Of a DNA stretch of 64,000 nucleotides, positions 18,201 through 29,200 are shown piece by piece. Each line of letters starts with the position of its first letter. Position 1 is the stretch's first letter. The notes below the pieces were generated by a model that saw only the letters and a list, made by a program, of their open reading frames with translations, was not told the DNA's origin and searched no databases. The position numbers and the translations under genes were made by a program. The DNA comes from CAIVPM01 sp964615145 (GTDB lineage: Bacteria; Bacteroidota; Bacteroidia; Chitinophagales; Chitinophagaceae). Location of the stretch: NCBI GenBank assembly GCA_964615145.1, contig CAZTOP010000006.1:30321-94320 (forward strand). Reading direction: 5' to 3'.

Positions 18201-19813
18201 TCTCCAACGGCTCTTAAATTATTGAAATAAGCACCACCGTTATAGGCATAACTTTCAGCACCACCCAATCCATAAGTAATTACATTAAAATTAGTATCAC
18301 ATTTTATTAAAGTTTGTGCCCTTGTTGCTGGCCAACCTTTAATAACCATTTTATAACCCGAAAACCCCGGAGCCCCGGCATAGTTGGGAATTTGAATGGT
18401 AGCACTATTACCACCAAATAGTGGAGGACCTTGATTATCGATTCTTAAAGAATTATAACCTGCATCTGGCACTACTATATTAACAAAATTGGCAGTTATA
18501 GACTCTTTGGTATTTCTATATAAACCAACTTTAGGTATAGCTTGTTCTAATGGGCTTAAATAAACAACAGCAGGGTCGCCTTGTCCTGTACCACAGTTTC
18601 CACTTGTCATAAACTGACCCACCATAATAGGTTTGTTAGACTCAATATAATTGGGTGTAGCATTGGTAAATTGGTAGTAACTTCCTAAAGGAATATTGAT
18701 GATAGGACCGCCATTGATTCTAACCCTTGTACCTGTATCTTGGCAGACAATTTTATAAGATGAACCAGCAAAAACATTCGCATTAATATTTGAACCACTA
18801 GATGTAGCAAAAGGAGTAGCTAAATATCGCTTCCCCCAAGTATGTTCTGGAAAACATTGTTGCATATCATTATCTCTGCTAGATGAACTACAACCTCCAT
18901 CATCTTCTCCACTTGTTCTGCTACTACCTGCAAATACAGCAATTTTTTTACATTGACCTAGTGAGTTTGGCACAGATTCAACACGAGAGCCAGTAAGTTG
19001 AACCCCGTTTCCTGCAGCATCTGCATCGCCAACATATTGAAAAATTTGTCCTTTGTTTAATGTTACATAAAATGGAACGCCAGCAGTAGGTGGCACAAAC
19101 GTACAGCCAGCTTTGTATCGTGGTGCTTGCGAGCCAGTAATTTTTACTTTGGTATTATCTTCTTGGGCTAGTACATAAAAAAAGTTATAAGCACCAGCAG
19201 CATCACCCTGTCTGCTATTGATAGTTGTGTAGGAATAACCCCAAGAAGTAGTTGGTAAAAGCATTGTTGCACCTGAAGATACACTACCATAAATATGAGA
19301 GTAAGCAACAATTTCTACATCGCTTGTAATATGAATCCCTTTTTTTCTAAACAATCCAAAGCCTCCCGTACCAGCAGGACAAACATCGGTATATAAACGA
19401 GCATCAAAAGAAGTTGAAGTGTTGCTGGCTGCTGCGTTAACTGGTCCTTTTGGAATGGGACCCCAAGATAAAGCAGCGGCAGGTGAAAAACTAAAAGCAG
19501 GTGTTGCACTATTATCAATAGAAATTACTGTGTTTTTTGCAATATGATAGGTTCTTTTCCACCAAAGAGCAGGTGTAAATCCGCTGCTATCAATAGTAAC
19601 TGTAACAGTGGCATAGGTTAAGCCAGCAGGTAAATCCTCCACACTTAAATAAAGCGTCATATTCATACTATTATCAGTTGCCGTTTCCATAAACTGATGA
19701 TGCCCATACCCTACCCAAAAATCTTTTCCTTTATTAGAAATTTTTTGAGAAAAAGCGGATATGCTTGCTAAAAAACATACAACTAATGCTAAAAACCTTG
19801 TCATTCTAATCAT
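12254..19813 (-). CDS. Giant PKD-repeat surface protein with IgGFc-binding-like domain, internal 171-residue tandem repeats and T9SS type B C-terminal domain
   Basis: A 2519-residue secreted protein. Residues 1-23 form a signal peptide (MTRFLALVVCFLASISAFSQ). Residues 25-540 begin with NKGKDFWVGYGHHQF and resemble the IgGFc-binding-like domain seen in the 530-4930 gene. About a dozen PKD-type repeats follow, marked by YTWNFGDAS, CGWTFGDPN, RNWDFGDGS and WTWNYGDGS. They alternate with Cys-containing linker domains of the GCLNS...F/GGCTAQ type. Residues 1459-1898 contain nucleotide-exact repeats of 513 bp. The last 85 or so residues (NAFSPNGDGINDTW to GWVVLLR) are the gliding-motility C-terminal domain for type IX export. 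It probably acts as a surface adhesin or filament. A terminator follows, and a minisatellite lies upstream. Confidence 0.9.
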   Translation of the reverse strand: MIRMTRFLALVVCFLASISAFSQKISNKGKDFWVGYGHHQFMETATDNSMNMTLYLSVEDLPAGLTYATVTVTIDSSGFTPALWWKRTYHIAKNTVISIDNSATPAFSFSPAAALSWGPIPKGPVNAAASNTSTSFDARLYTDVCPAGTGGFGLFRKKGIHITSDVEIVAYSHIYGSVSSGATMLLPTTSWGYSYTTINSRQGDAAGAYNFFYVLAQEDNTKVKITGSQAPRYKAGCTFVPPTAGVPFYVTLNKGQIFQYVGDADAAGNGVQLTGSRVESVPNSLGQCKKIAVFAGSSRTSGEDDGGCSSSSRDNDMQQCFPEHTWGKRYLATPFATSSGSNINANVFAGSSYKIVCQDTGTRVRINGGPIINIPLGSYYQFTNATPNYIESNKPIMVGQFMTSGNCGTGQGDPAVVYLSPLEQAIPKVGLYRNTKESITANFVNIVVPDAGYNSLRIDNQGPPLFGGNSATIQIPNYAGAPGFSGYKMVIKGWPATRAQTLIKCDTNFNVITYGLGGAESYAYNGGAYFNNLRAVGDQWNPKDTTKNQDSINIKGHNQAYYSNQVASPVLLRLICGDSVKIISWNFSQTIDTNKITIINKRTGLANKNLVDYHPVVLTSSLVNGKRTNYKYQCPDTMLIYRKNLTTSVPPLQLDTFYVPVTVHSIDSVQLYTAPVNSCNGSYGSLGDTIPINYSITNGGGITIIADVPACGTDSTAFKGPDSINFGILREKIVSWNWLFEDGSTSQLQNPIRVLTKDTNKVKLEVITSSGLVSVKLDTVYSGFKVKFSAPDKVCVNQPVRLIDSTNRTNIDSCIWGFGGSTRFSDPSCQPFQYTFTSPGTYVIWHTISLLTPCPIDTAFKTIIVSSKRYPEIQYTNPCADTTGIANFNANLGVGGVPIKNYLWNFGQPSSGAADSSKINPTTHNYGVEGDYVVRLNVIDTLGCLGDTTQTIAIKIKPSIYFKSLPVKYCINNGSISFASLAGCYNQSKVLGAGVFSGPGIDASGNFDPIAAGTGINTIWYVYTTSKGCKDSLSQQINVVDKPTVAFDYTQGCLPKDGVAQFTNFTSLGFSFLWNFDDAAHSTTSNPNIVDSINPSHVFANTGLHNVKLYAETADGCKDSLTKAITFSVTPDVRFAPITSVCENQVNVNVALGSVANGVMGMDSIYYGPGTTSSGTLSPAISSWGNHTITYVYTSTGGCKDSATQTILVKARPRLGFAYPAGCLPANGNVQFTDTTKLPDGQTIQSCGWTFGDPNATTSNPNTASVCSPSHNFNYGTYIIYHTVTSSLGCVTDTTFTANFSVSPDLFYNAITPVCENLTTYSVANAGSNNLAAAPGSGVYQGAGIINTNTGEFNPNLAGAGTHPIYYVFTATSGCVARDTQTVVVKPRPKGQFTFTPNTGCLNSLGTVQFNAGGISIASPASITNYTWNFGDASTSGTGVSPTHNYNDGTYNIALNIQANNGCSFDTSMSQTFSKTPDLAPLQQGDTCENIGIITLRTPAILNGAIGSGVFSSYKNAVTNATLGTYDPSIAGYGIDTIYYNFTSTGGCTAQRKLAINILGRPRGGFSFSPNTGCLNSAGFVQFTGNISVPNSSVQTYTWNFGDLSAAGSGVAPTHNYNDGTYTIALNVKGNNGCSFDTSMSQTFSKTPDLAPLQQGDTCENIGIITLRTPAILNGAIGSGVFSSYKNAVTNATLGTYDPSIAGYGIDTIYYNFTSTGGCTAQRKLAINILGRPRGGFSFSPNTGCLNSAGFVQFTGNISVPNSSVQTYTWNFGDLSAAGSGVAPTHNYNDGTYTIALNVKGNNGCSFDTSMSQTFSKTPDLAPLQQGDTCENIGIITLRTPAILNGAIGSGVFSSYKNAVTNATLGTYDPSIAGYGIDTIYYNFTSTGGCTAQRKLAIRILGRPRGQFTFTPNTGCLDVTGLVKFNANGISVPGSFVQTYNWQYEASLAPVSAGATPSYTYADGTYDIKLNAIGFNGCSFDTMMTQKFSRTPSLDPIVITNVCSNSSAFPINPPAVNNGVLGNAGTFSSFKNAIVGANTYDPALAGYSIDTVYYKFTAFSGCEATVKKVVNIFPVPKAVINVKPYVCIDSVVTFKDFSTLATGSISTRNWDFGDGSAVVVNPMGNIITHGFPATQAYSVTLTVTSDSGCVATAQVDVTARPKPVAQFKYNPIVCMPNGTAFFTNQSSVAANGGTLTYAWTFGDPNANTSNPNTSSLSDPRHMYSTIQSYPIKLVVTTKPYNCQDIFYDTLYPKEPFFNKPIAKFGVSKDTLCENEPSYFTDSSSAPNSSLFSWTWNYGDGSTPNTTTVPYSTYSYPLADSFKASLTVRNTELCESDPYYLDVLVYPQPQIDSMNQIIVLQNTIVQFNPTVADTTGIQYYWTALMPPYSVAGLSNPDTLYPYLTATQTQGYILNAIGKGNCYASRVQYVKVLEKIVIPNAFSPNGDGINDTWKITSLGDYPGATLDIFDRYGMKVKHLSGNIMEWDGTLNGTPMPVATYYYIIDPGNKLEKITGWVVLLR
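14119..15437 (-). repeat. Exact 513-bp tandem repeat (2.57 copies) inside the PKD gene
   Basis: Copies begin at 14119, 14632 and 15145, exactly 513 bp (171 codons) apart. The third is partial and ends at 15437, where the sequence diverges (TTTG against TTTC). The pattern is R-S-R-S-R, with R about 293 bp and S about 220 bp. I saw no mismatch between the S copies or the R copies. One period encodes a PKD repeat plus its Cys-rich linker. Complete nucleotide identity, including synonymous sites, indicates recent duplication or gene conversion. Confidence 0.9.
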
Positions 19814-19929
19814 AATTATTTGTTAAATCTTCTATTGTATATACCTCGAATGTTTCGTTAAAGGTTGGAAAATGATACCTTATTTTATTTATCAAGACAT
19901 TCAGTTCATTAAACCTTAATTTACCTCTG

Positions 19930-20073
19930 TTAATTATTCCAATGCAAGTAAACCAGAGAACGAATCAATTGTACACCTGCACCAATCATTCGTGCACCAG
20001 CACCAATCATTCTTGCACCAGCACCAAACATTCGTGCACCTGCACCAATCATTCGTGCACCAGCACCAGACAT
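19930..20073 (-). CDS. Possible 47-residue small protein made of MIGAGAR-type heptad repeats
   Basis: An ATG at 20073 opens a 47-codon frame ending in TAA at 19930-19932. The product is five seven-residue repeats (MSGAGAR, MIGAGAR, MFGAGAR, MIGAGAR, MIGAGVQ) followed by LIRSLVYLHWNN. Every repeat begins with Met, so several starts are possible; an in-frame stop upstream blocks any longer form. The unit is 21 bp, so the frame stays open through the array, as it also does on the plus strand (HQHQSFV-type repeats). Variation between units falls mostly at residue 2 and in synonymous or conservative positions. Its start is about 120 bases after the hairpin-ended upstream gene, and the giant PKD gene starts 117 bases further on. 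It may be only a minisatellite that happens to be open. I do not recognise a family. Confidence 0.25.
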   Translation of the reverse strand: MSGAGARMIGAGARMFGAGARMIGAGARMIGAGVQLIRSLVYLHWNN

Positions 20074-20087
20074 TCGTACACTTTGTA
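19962..20087. repeat. 21-bp minisatellite, about five good units plus one degenerate unit
   Basis: The plus-strand unit is close to CAATCATTCGTGCACCAGCA plus C. Units start at 19962 (diverged), 19983, 20004, 20025, 20046 and 20067 (degenerate). Central units differ by one to three bases. There are no spacers, so this is not a CRISPR array. The GTGCAC core in each unit is itself palindromic. The array lies upstream of the 2519-residue gene, where changes in copy number could affect expression; that is inference. Confidence 0.85.
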
Positions 20088-20153
20088 CAAAGAAAAAAAT
20101 ACCTGTACAAAATTGTAACTATTTATTGCCTTAAAGAACTACTTCCTATAATG

Positions 20154-20189
20154 ACTGTAGAGACATACATATTAGTAAGTCTCTACAGT
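20154..20189 (-). terminator. Probable terminator hairpin after the 3327-residue gene
   Basis: Perfect 11-bp arms ACTGTAGAGAC (20154-20164) and GTCTCTACAGT (20179-20189) enclose a 14-base loop. It starts 27 bases after the stop codon of the minus-strand giant gene. The sequence after the stem on the minus strand (CATTATAGG) lacks a clear U-run, so it may act as a weak terminator or as an mRNA 3' end stabiliser. Confidence 0.5.
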
Positions 20190-20216
20190 TGTTAATGAAT
20201 ACTATATTTTGAAGTA

Positions 20217-23200
20217 TTATCTAATTAAATTAATACTTCCTTTTTGCTCCTCTACTTTTCCATCTAGGAATACAATCCTGCTTGCAAAAATGTACACACC
20301 ACTTGGCTGAGGAACGCCTCTTTGCGTACCATCCCAAAGTGTATAGCATCCAATTCCATTACTAGTTGCTGATGTTGTTTCCCAAATTTTTTCGCCATAT
20401 TGATTATAAACAGCGTATTTCAATTCTTTAATTGATGAACCACAAATTACTAAATTATCATTTTTACCATCTCCATTTGGCGTAAATGAATTTGGATAAT
20501 AAGTTTTGTTGGCAACTGTTTTACCATAAGCAGTATCGGAAATACTATTTTGACAAACATTTACACCAATTGCCATCACCGTGGCTTTATGTCTTTCTCC
20601 TGGGTTTAAGTTTTGTAAAGTATGACTTAAAGGTGTAGGAATACCATTTGGTGCAACATAAGCACCCCCATCTATCGAAATAGCATAAGAAACAGCACCA
20701 GTTACAGCAGTCCAACCAAATGTAATCTCATTTGTTTTTGTAGAATCTACAGTTACAAATATTGGTTTTGCCAATAAATCTAAAGGCGAAACTTTAACTG
20801 TAGCTCTGCTAATACTTGTACAACCATTGCTTGTAGTTCCATCTACATAATAAGTTGCTACTGCATTTACAGGTGGTGTAGTAAAGCTTGTACCTGTAGC
20901 CAAAGCAGTACCACCACTAGCACCATTGTACCAAGAATAGGTAGCTCCAGCAACAGGATTTTGAACGGTAAATACTTGGGTAGTTCCTTTGCAAATAGTT
21001 ACATCATTAGGGGCAACTACAGAAACAACTGGTCTTTGTGTTACAGTTAAATCTACTTGTAAACGTGGCGATGTAGTACAGCCATTTACAGAAGTTGCAC
21101 TTACAAAATATGAAGCACTTGATGTTGCAGGGTTTATGGTGTAGCTTGTTCCTGTTGTGGCTGTGCCGCCAGTTAAAGCCGTGTACCAATTATAAGTAAC
21201 TGTAGCATCTGGGCTGGCAATGCTAAATGTAGCAGCATCTCCACTACATACAGTAACTGCATTGCTTACTACTGCCAAACTTGGTGTGGTAGCAGCAGTT
21301 AAGGTTACAGGGAATCTTACAATACTTACACAACCATTCAATGATGTTTCAAGATAATAGCTGGCATCTGCAGTAACAGGATTAATGGTTAATGAATTTC
21401 CTGTTGCTAATGTATTTCCTAAAGTAGCAGCATCGAACCAGGTATAAATAGCATTGGCTACTGGAGCAGCCACATTAAATGTAGCACTTGTACCAATACA
21501 AGCAGTAATACTTGCAGGAGTTGCTGTTGCTATTGGGAATTGTGTTACAGTAATTTTTACTTTCTTTCTATCCACACTTACACAACCAGTGGCAGACACA
21601 CATTCAATATAGAATGCACTATCGCTGGTCATATTAGGGAAAGAGAAAGGTGTTAAACCATCTCCACTGGTAATAGCTGTTCCGCCAGTTGCAGTTGGAT
21701 AAACAGTATAAGTAGCCCCAGCTAATGGTGCTTGAATATTGATGTTTGCGGTAGCACTAGCACATAAATGAATTGAATCGTTTAATACCGATACTACTGG
21801 ATATGGATTAATGGTTAACACCAATGCAGAATCGCCAATACATTTATCTTCCATTTTAACCCTTACGTTAACTGTATCTGTTCCTGAATTTGCATAGAAG
21901 TAAGCAGTTGAATTGCTGGTTTGAACTCCTGTATTAATACCATAAGGATTTGAAGTGAAAGCCCAATTTTTTACTTTAATACCGGTTATTTCATCTAATG
22001 AGTCAGCAACAAAATTAACCATAGTGTTAGGACAAATAGGATTTGGCGAATAAGTAAAACCAACTTTAGGAGATGCCACTACTTGAATAAATTGTTGGTC
22101 TTCACGTTTTTTATCGCAACCTTCAATATCTGGATGCCACCATTTGGTTACCAAAGTAAAGTAACCCGGATTATCAGTAATATAAACACCTGGCAGGGTA
22201 AATGTATAAACTGAATCACCATTTGGTTTTACAGTTACTACAGGGTAAGAAACGTACGGTTTTTTAATAGTAACATCTTGATTAGGGTGTATACCAGGAA
22301 TACCGCTTATTTTCCAAGTGATGGAATCCGGTAACAATGGGAATCTAGTAGTTATTTTAAATGGTGTTTTAGAACAGTTATATAAATCAGGAACAGGATC
22401 TAAACCTGTTGTATCATTTTTAATACCACCTCCAATATTCAAGTTTATAATGTTAGTGCCTGCATTGTACATATAACTTTCAACACTACCCAAACCATAA
22501 GTAATAGCAGTAAAAGTTGAATCGCCTTCAACAGTTACTTGTCGCTTGGCAGAAGTTGGCCAATGTTTGATATATACACTTTTTCCAGGAAAATATGGAT
22601 GTGGAGCAATTTTAGTCCAAGTTGTAGGATTACAAGGTCCAGTAGTAACCTCACATATAGAAGGTATATCATTGGAAGAACCAACTAATGTAAGAACATT
22701 TGCAGATATAGTTTCAACTGTGTTAGTGTAAAAACTAATTTTATTAATCCCTTGTTCAAGTGGGCTGATAAACGCCATATCAGGGTCACCTACCCCACTA
22801 CAAGCACCACTCATAAACTGACAAACCAACATTGGTCTATCAGATGTAAGATAACTAGCAGAGTCTAATAAGAACTCTACATAAGCAGGAATATTAGTAC
22901 CCGGAATAAGCGTAGTACTTACATTTCTACCAGTAAATCCACCAACTGGAGTGGTAGTCATCGTTGGATAAATCTGAGTACCATTAACATAAATATTTTG
23001 ATTAGCATCTTTCAATGCAATTCTAAATAAATTAGCTTGATACGCTCCAGCACTTGTGCTTCTGGAAGTAGGTGCAGTTAAATATTTTTTACCCCAAGCA
23101 CTACCAGGGAAATTTTGACTAATTGCAAAATCACCACCACCGCCACAAGGCTTACTATTCAAAGTTCGAGTATCGCCGCTAAAGAATGCAAAAGGTAAAC

Positions 23201-26200
23201 ATTTTCCTTGGTCATTTGGTATCGATGTTGCAGAACTACCAGATAAATCAGCAGTACTCGATGCAGCTAATACTTGATACCATTCACCTTTGTTTAGTAC
23301 AATATCTGTGGTAACTGGCACACCAGATGGAGTTGTTGTATTGGCTATAGCAATTTTAGTATTATCTTCTTTAGCCACTACAAAATATGATGAGAAACTA
23401 AAGCCACCCCAATCCTGATGGAATCCTAACATTTTATAATCATAGCCCCAGGTACAAGTAGGCATTAACATAGTAGCACCTGAAGAAGTAGAACCCCAAC
23501 AATGTGCATAAGCAACAATGGCAACATCACTTGTAATATTTATACCATCACAATACTTTCCACTAGCTTGATGACGTGCTGCTTGTGGTAAAATATCACT
23601 CACTTGTACCGTATTTGGTGGAATATTATATGTTCTAACCCAACCAAGACAAGGAATAGAGACTGTAACATAAGCTGCTTCATTATTGGTGCTTAAGTAC
23701 AGTTGATATGTTTCTCCACCTGCCAATTGGTTTGCAGGATAAGCTAACCAAAACTCTTTACCTGAGTTACTTGTATCACTACAAGGTGGTGGTGGTGGTG
23801 CATAAGGATTACACAATCCTGAAAACTTATCAAAATAAGTAACATTGTTTTCGTACACCATTTTCTTTGGAATATTATTTCTACTTGCATATCCAACGCC
23901 CCATTTATTACCAGGAGTCGTTTTTGCCAAGCCCAATTGATACTCACTACAATTTTCAGGTATTGAACCTAACCAAGGAGCAATATAGTAGGTTTTAACA
24001 TCTCCAAAATAGCTACCACCACCAGGTATTTCTACCTGTGTGTAGAAGAACATAGAATCTTGAGATGACTTAGGGTTTAAATTAGGAGGTACTACACCTG
24101 AAAATCTTTTCACTTGTACACTTGGAGGTGGGCTATTGCCCCATCGAATTCGCATGGCAGTATCGGAGCCAAAATAAAATACCTGTTCAGTATTAGCACT
24201 TGGTGTAGCAGGTATAGCAGCCATTGCAGTTGGTTGTGCAATTGGGAAAAACTCATAAGCTCCCAAATCTGGCACACCCGCAGTTAATGAATCTGGCCTG
24301 TAATTACCATTAATATCTGTAACATTTCCTTTTATTTGAATAGCTCTGCCGTGCATAGCCCAAACATCTGAATTATTCAAATCAGGGTGCAAATCTGTAC
24401 TACTTATAAACGCAGGAGGATAATTGATAGACCATTTATCTCTTCCAGAGGCTTTTTGCCAATTAAAAATTCCTGTATAATTAGTTGTGCCAGCAACAAC
24501 CAAATTTGTACCGGAAGTGTGTAACATGTTATAGTCAGAAGTAAAATTGCCAGCGTTATTCATATAAATAGCTCTACCACCTCCTTTATTTGAGAAAATG
24601 TTATTTTGAACAGATATAGGAACTGTTGTTGATTGTGTTAATTGTGCTGCTGCACTTGTTGTAGATGCAACACCAACACTTACGCTATTATGATAATAAT
24701 TAATGGCACCAGCGTTATTGAAGTTAGTAATTCCATAAGCACCAGTTGTAGCTGCACTATTTACTACAACCACATTATTTTTTACGTCTACAACACTTGA
24801 GCTTGTAATATAAATTCCATTAATTGTTCCTGCATTTCCACTATTTGCATATACTTCATTTCCATTTACATTAGAAACTACGGCAGTAGTTGAACGACAG
24901 TTCTGCAATTGAATACCATTTACAGCTAATGTAGTATTGTTGATATTAACTTTGTTATTTACTAAATTAAAAGCAGTATCACAGTAATTTGCATAAATAC
25001 CAGCTGTTCCATTAGCAGCAGGACCATTAAAATCAATTGTATTTCTACTTACTGTTAGTTTAGTATTGAATTGTACAAATATACCCGCACCAAAATTGCC
25101 ACTGATGATATTACTGTCAATTAAGTGACCTGTAGTGGCTACTACACTTGTAGCATTACCAGATGTTCCTGCAAAGTAAATTCCATTAGCTCCTCCGTTA
25201 ATTGTATTTCCTTTAATAACTAAGTTAGTACCTTTTGTTGGGCTAGAGAAGACTGCAGATTGTGTAGTTGCAGTACCAAATACTGGCAATGTATTTATTA
25301 CACAATTTAATAAATTATCATTAGATGCTCTTACAACAAAATCAACCACCCTTCCATAAGTTGGATTGGTATTATTAATTGTAATATTCTTGAATGTTAC
25401 ATAGGTACAGCTATCAAAACGTAATACATAATTGTTAATAGCATCTGCATTTGCCCAAGTCAATATTTTATCAGCAGCTACACCATTGTTACCTTGGAAA
25501 GTAATGGTTTTTGAAGGGGAAGTACCAGCTACATAAGGTATTCTTACTTGTTCGTTATATGTTCCTTTTTTAACGTCAAAAACTACAGAACCAAGAATAC
25601 CACATTGCATAGCAGATACCGCTTCGTTAAATGTATTGAAATTCTGACCAGGAATGCCGGTATAGTTGGTAGCCATTGAGCTATCAATTGTGTAAGTTCC
25701 AGCAGGCATGATGGTATTTAAAGTTACTGATGTTACTGTTGAAACCACAGAAGCTCCAGTTGCAGCACAGGTAACAATACAACGATAGTAATTTCTTACA
25801 GATGAAATTGTATCATAAATGGTGGAATATTTAATTGGTCCAAGGTTTTGCCAATTTCCTCCAGCTATAGAATCTTGCCATTGGAAATAAATTTGTCCAA
25901 CAGGCGAATTACCAGTTAAATCTAATCTAATTGGAGCTTCAAGGCAAATACCTGAAGATGGATTAACACTTGCTGTACCTGCCAACAATGGTGTAGGACA
26001 GGTTGGTGCAGTAAATTCCCAAGCTCCAATATCTGGTTTAGTACCAGGAGGCAAAGGTCTAGGATTACTTTCTATATCAGTGGCAACACCAACATTAACA
26101 CCTTTATTATCTATTAAGTAAAATTGCGGTTTTAAATTACCATTGGCAACATCGGTGTATAAAGGGTCGTAGTTAAACGACAAACTATCCAGCATTGGTG

Positions 26201-29200
26201 TTCTTGAATTTTGCCAATCTGTTAATGAAAGTCTGTTACCACTTAAGTTACCAATGTAACCATTAGTTACACCAGCATCAACGTACAATACATTATTATT
26301 ACTTTCAAAACTTGTTGCAGTAGCAGCTGTTGATAAATTAATACAATGCTTTACAGCAGGTCCACCACGTGTAATATGTATAATGTTGTTTTTAAACTGT
26401 AATCCTGTTGCAGTAGTAGTTTGGTAAAATCCTGCTGCACCACCAGTTGCGGCTACAGTTGGATTATCTATTGCAATTGAATTATGATAATAGAAAACAT
26501 TGTCTGAACCATTATTGTACAATGGGTAAACAACTCCAGTGCCATTTAAGTTATAAAATGCATTATTATAAACAAAGTTTTCATTACCCGCAGTTGCATC
26601 AACAGCATTAAAATATACACCATAGGTTCCGCCTGATCCAGCAGGTTGTCCCCCATAAAAATTTGTAAATCTATTATTAGAAATAGTACTAGACAATGTA
26701 ACAGCACTAGTAATATTAACACCATAACCAACACCTACTGTTGCTCTTGTTGGTCTTGCAAAAGTGTTGCTGTCAATTAGGGTATTTCTGGTTCCTGCCA
26801 GGTATATACCTGTGTTATAGAAGTCAAGTATTTTATTTTTTGAAACTTTATTATTTTCAATTAGGTTAGCAGCAACTCCAACTAAAGTTATACCATAATA
26901 TCCCCCTTTGATTGTATTGCTTTCAAATAAATTACCATCACAAAGTGTATTACCAGTAGCTACTACTCCAGCATCAGTAGCATTTACAACAATTCCAGCA
27001 AAGTTTGCAGAAGGAGAATTATCGTTTAGGTTGATGGTACAATTTTTAACAGAGTTAGAATCAGCATTATTAACAAGCTGAACTCCGTAACCAAAAGTAG
27101 CTGCACTAGATGCATCTATATTAATACTATCCAAATTTATAAAGTCTGCTCTGGTAATTTTAACAACAGCTCTCTCAGTACCAACCGTTGGGGCTCCTAC
27201 AGGAAATTGAAGCGTAGTGTTATTCCCTTTGAATACAACTTGCCTATCGAAGTTGGCACCAGAAACAGTATCAATTTTAACTTGCTCTACATATGGACCA
27301 GATGATGGATCCACTCTAAATACAACATTACCCACACCTTTAATTCCACAATAACGCATAGCGTTTACGGCACTTCTGTAGTTTTTAAAATGAGCACCAG
27401 CTACACCAGAAACATAATCAGAGTCCATAAGTGGCGGGAATGGATAATTTGAATTAATATAATAGTCGCCAGCTGGCATTGATGATATAGAGCCCAATAA
27501 TCTCCAGTTAGTGTAGAAATCTACACCCAAACAAGAAATTTTACATCTGTAATAATAACTGGTATCATCGGTAGAGAAAGTAGTGTCAGGCAAAAGTTTT
27601 GGCCCTCCAAAATCTTGTGGTGGATCAATTAAATTTTTAACTCTTTCCCATTGGAATGTTTGTGATGATCCAAAAGGACCAACAACATTTACACCTAGTT
27701 TAACATCTGTTCCTTCACATACAGTAGTATCCCCTAATATTAATCTGTTGAGTACTCTAATTTCAGTAACACCATTTAATGATCCAGGTACACAAGGAGG
27801 TGGAATAAACTCATAACAGCCAATATCATTTCTAGGATTAATAGGTCCATTGATATCATAAGTCATTCCTAGTGGGAATGCTTTATCATCCATTGCTGCA
27901 TTAGTTGGAGAAAAATTAGCTGTGTCCATTGGTATTGTTACAGGCAGAAAGTAAACAGGTTGAATTGACAAAGCATTTTGATCGTTATTGGAAGGCAACA
28001 TGGCAGTTTGCCAATCTTGGAGTGTTAAACGGTTACTATTAAAGAAGCCAATGAAATTGCTTCCTGCAGGAGCATTAATATAGTAATCATTATTATCAGC
28101 AAAAACAGGAGCTACCGAACCTGAAGCTAAATATATGCAATGCTTAGTTCCTGTTCCACCTCTACCCACAGTAATTAAGTTGTTAATAATTGCAACACTA
28201 ACTGCAGCAGCACCTGTTTGATTGTATCCTCTAGTTGTGGATGTAGCAGTAGAAGTACCATCATCAAGCGAAATAGTATTATGAGATAGTTGAACATTGG
28301 CAGAACCATTGTTATTAATACCAGTTTGAGCACCTGTGTGTACAAAATCGTAAATCAGATTATTATCTATTAGATAATCGAAAGTAGAAGTAGCACCTGC
28401 ATTATCTAAATTAATGCCATTTGCAGTTTGAGCATTTGTTGGTACAGCTTTAAATGGCGAAAATATTCTGTTTCTGAAAACATGTGCACTGTTGCTTTTT
28501 CCTGTAAAATAAATACCATCAAAAGCACCAACATTTGTACGAGTTGGACGGCTTATTTTATTAGCTTCCATTACAGAATTATAACTACCATTAGTATAAA
28601 TTCCGTATTTATAAAAATCCTTAATGATATTAAAGCTAATGATATTACCACCGTTTGCACCACCAGCAAAATCTGCTGTTTGAGTTACACCATAATAACC
28701 ACCAGCAATTGTATTATTAAGAATTTGATTAAAATCGCACAATGTGTTTCCTAAACCCTGAGCATTATTATCGGCACCACTAATTGCAACACCAGCAGTA
28801 CTACCTTGAGTGGTGTTGGTTGCTGATGAAATGATATTGCAATTTCTGATAATATTGGAGTCTGCATCATTAATTAAATGAAAACCTATACCGTAAGTAC
28901 CCACGCTAGCATCTACTTGTAAACTATCGAATATAAAATATTTGGCTCCCTTTAATTTAATGACAGCACGTTCATTTGTATTGGTAGATGTAAATTGAAT
29001 AAAATTGCCATTCCCATTAAATGTAATTGTATTGGTTGGAGATGAATTTGGTATTTTACCATTTACAATTAGTTGTTCAACATAAGGACCACTACCTGGT
29101 ACTACATTAAATACACATGCAGCACTGATGCCACATTTCATTGCATTGTAAGCATCATTAAAAGTTTTGAAATTTCTTCCGGTTGGAAATGTTGTTGGAT

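Larger units (their letters stand above)
19814..20216. other. 403-base intergenic region between two giant cargo genes
   Basis: This gap lies between the start of the 2519-residue gene and the end of the 3327-residue gene, both on the minus strand. It holds a six-unit 21-bp minisatellite (19962-20087), a 47-codon minus-strand ORF over the same repeats, a palindrome CTTTGTACAAAG (20081-20092) and a hairpin downstream of the 3327-residue gene. It should also contain the promoter of the 2519-residue gene, but I could not place one with confidence. Confidence 0.7.

Noticed and set aside
19962..20087. CRISPR-like array
   Set aside because: The 21-bp units are directly adjacent, with no spacers, and no cas genes are present.
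19992..20195. Plus-strand 67-residue ORF with HQHQSFV repeats
   Set aside because: It uses the same repeats in the opposite direction; the tail has no recognisable features and there is no promoter or neighbour on that strand.
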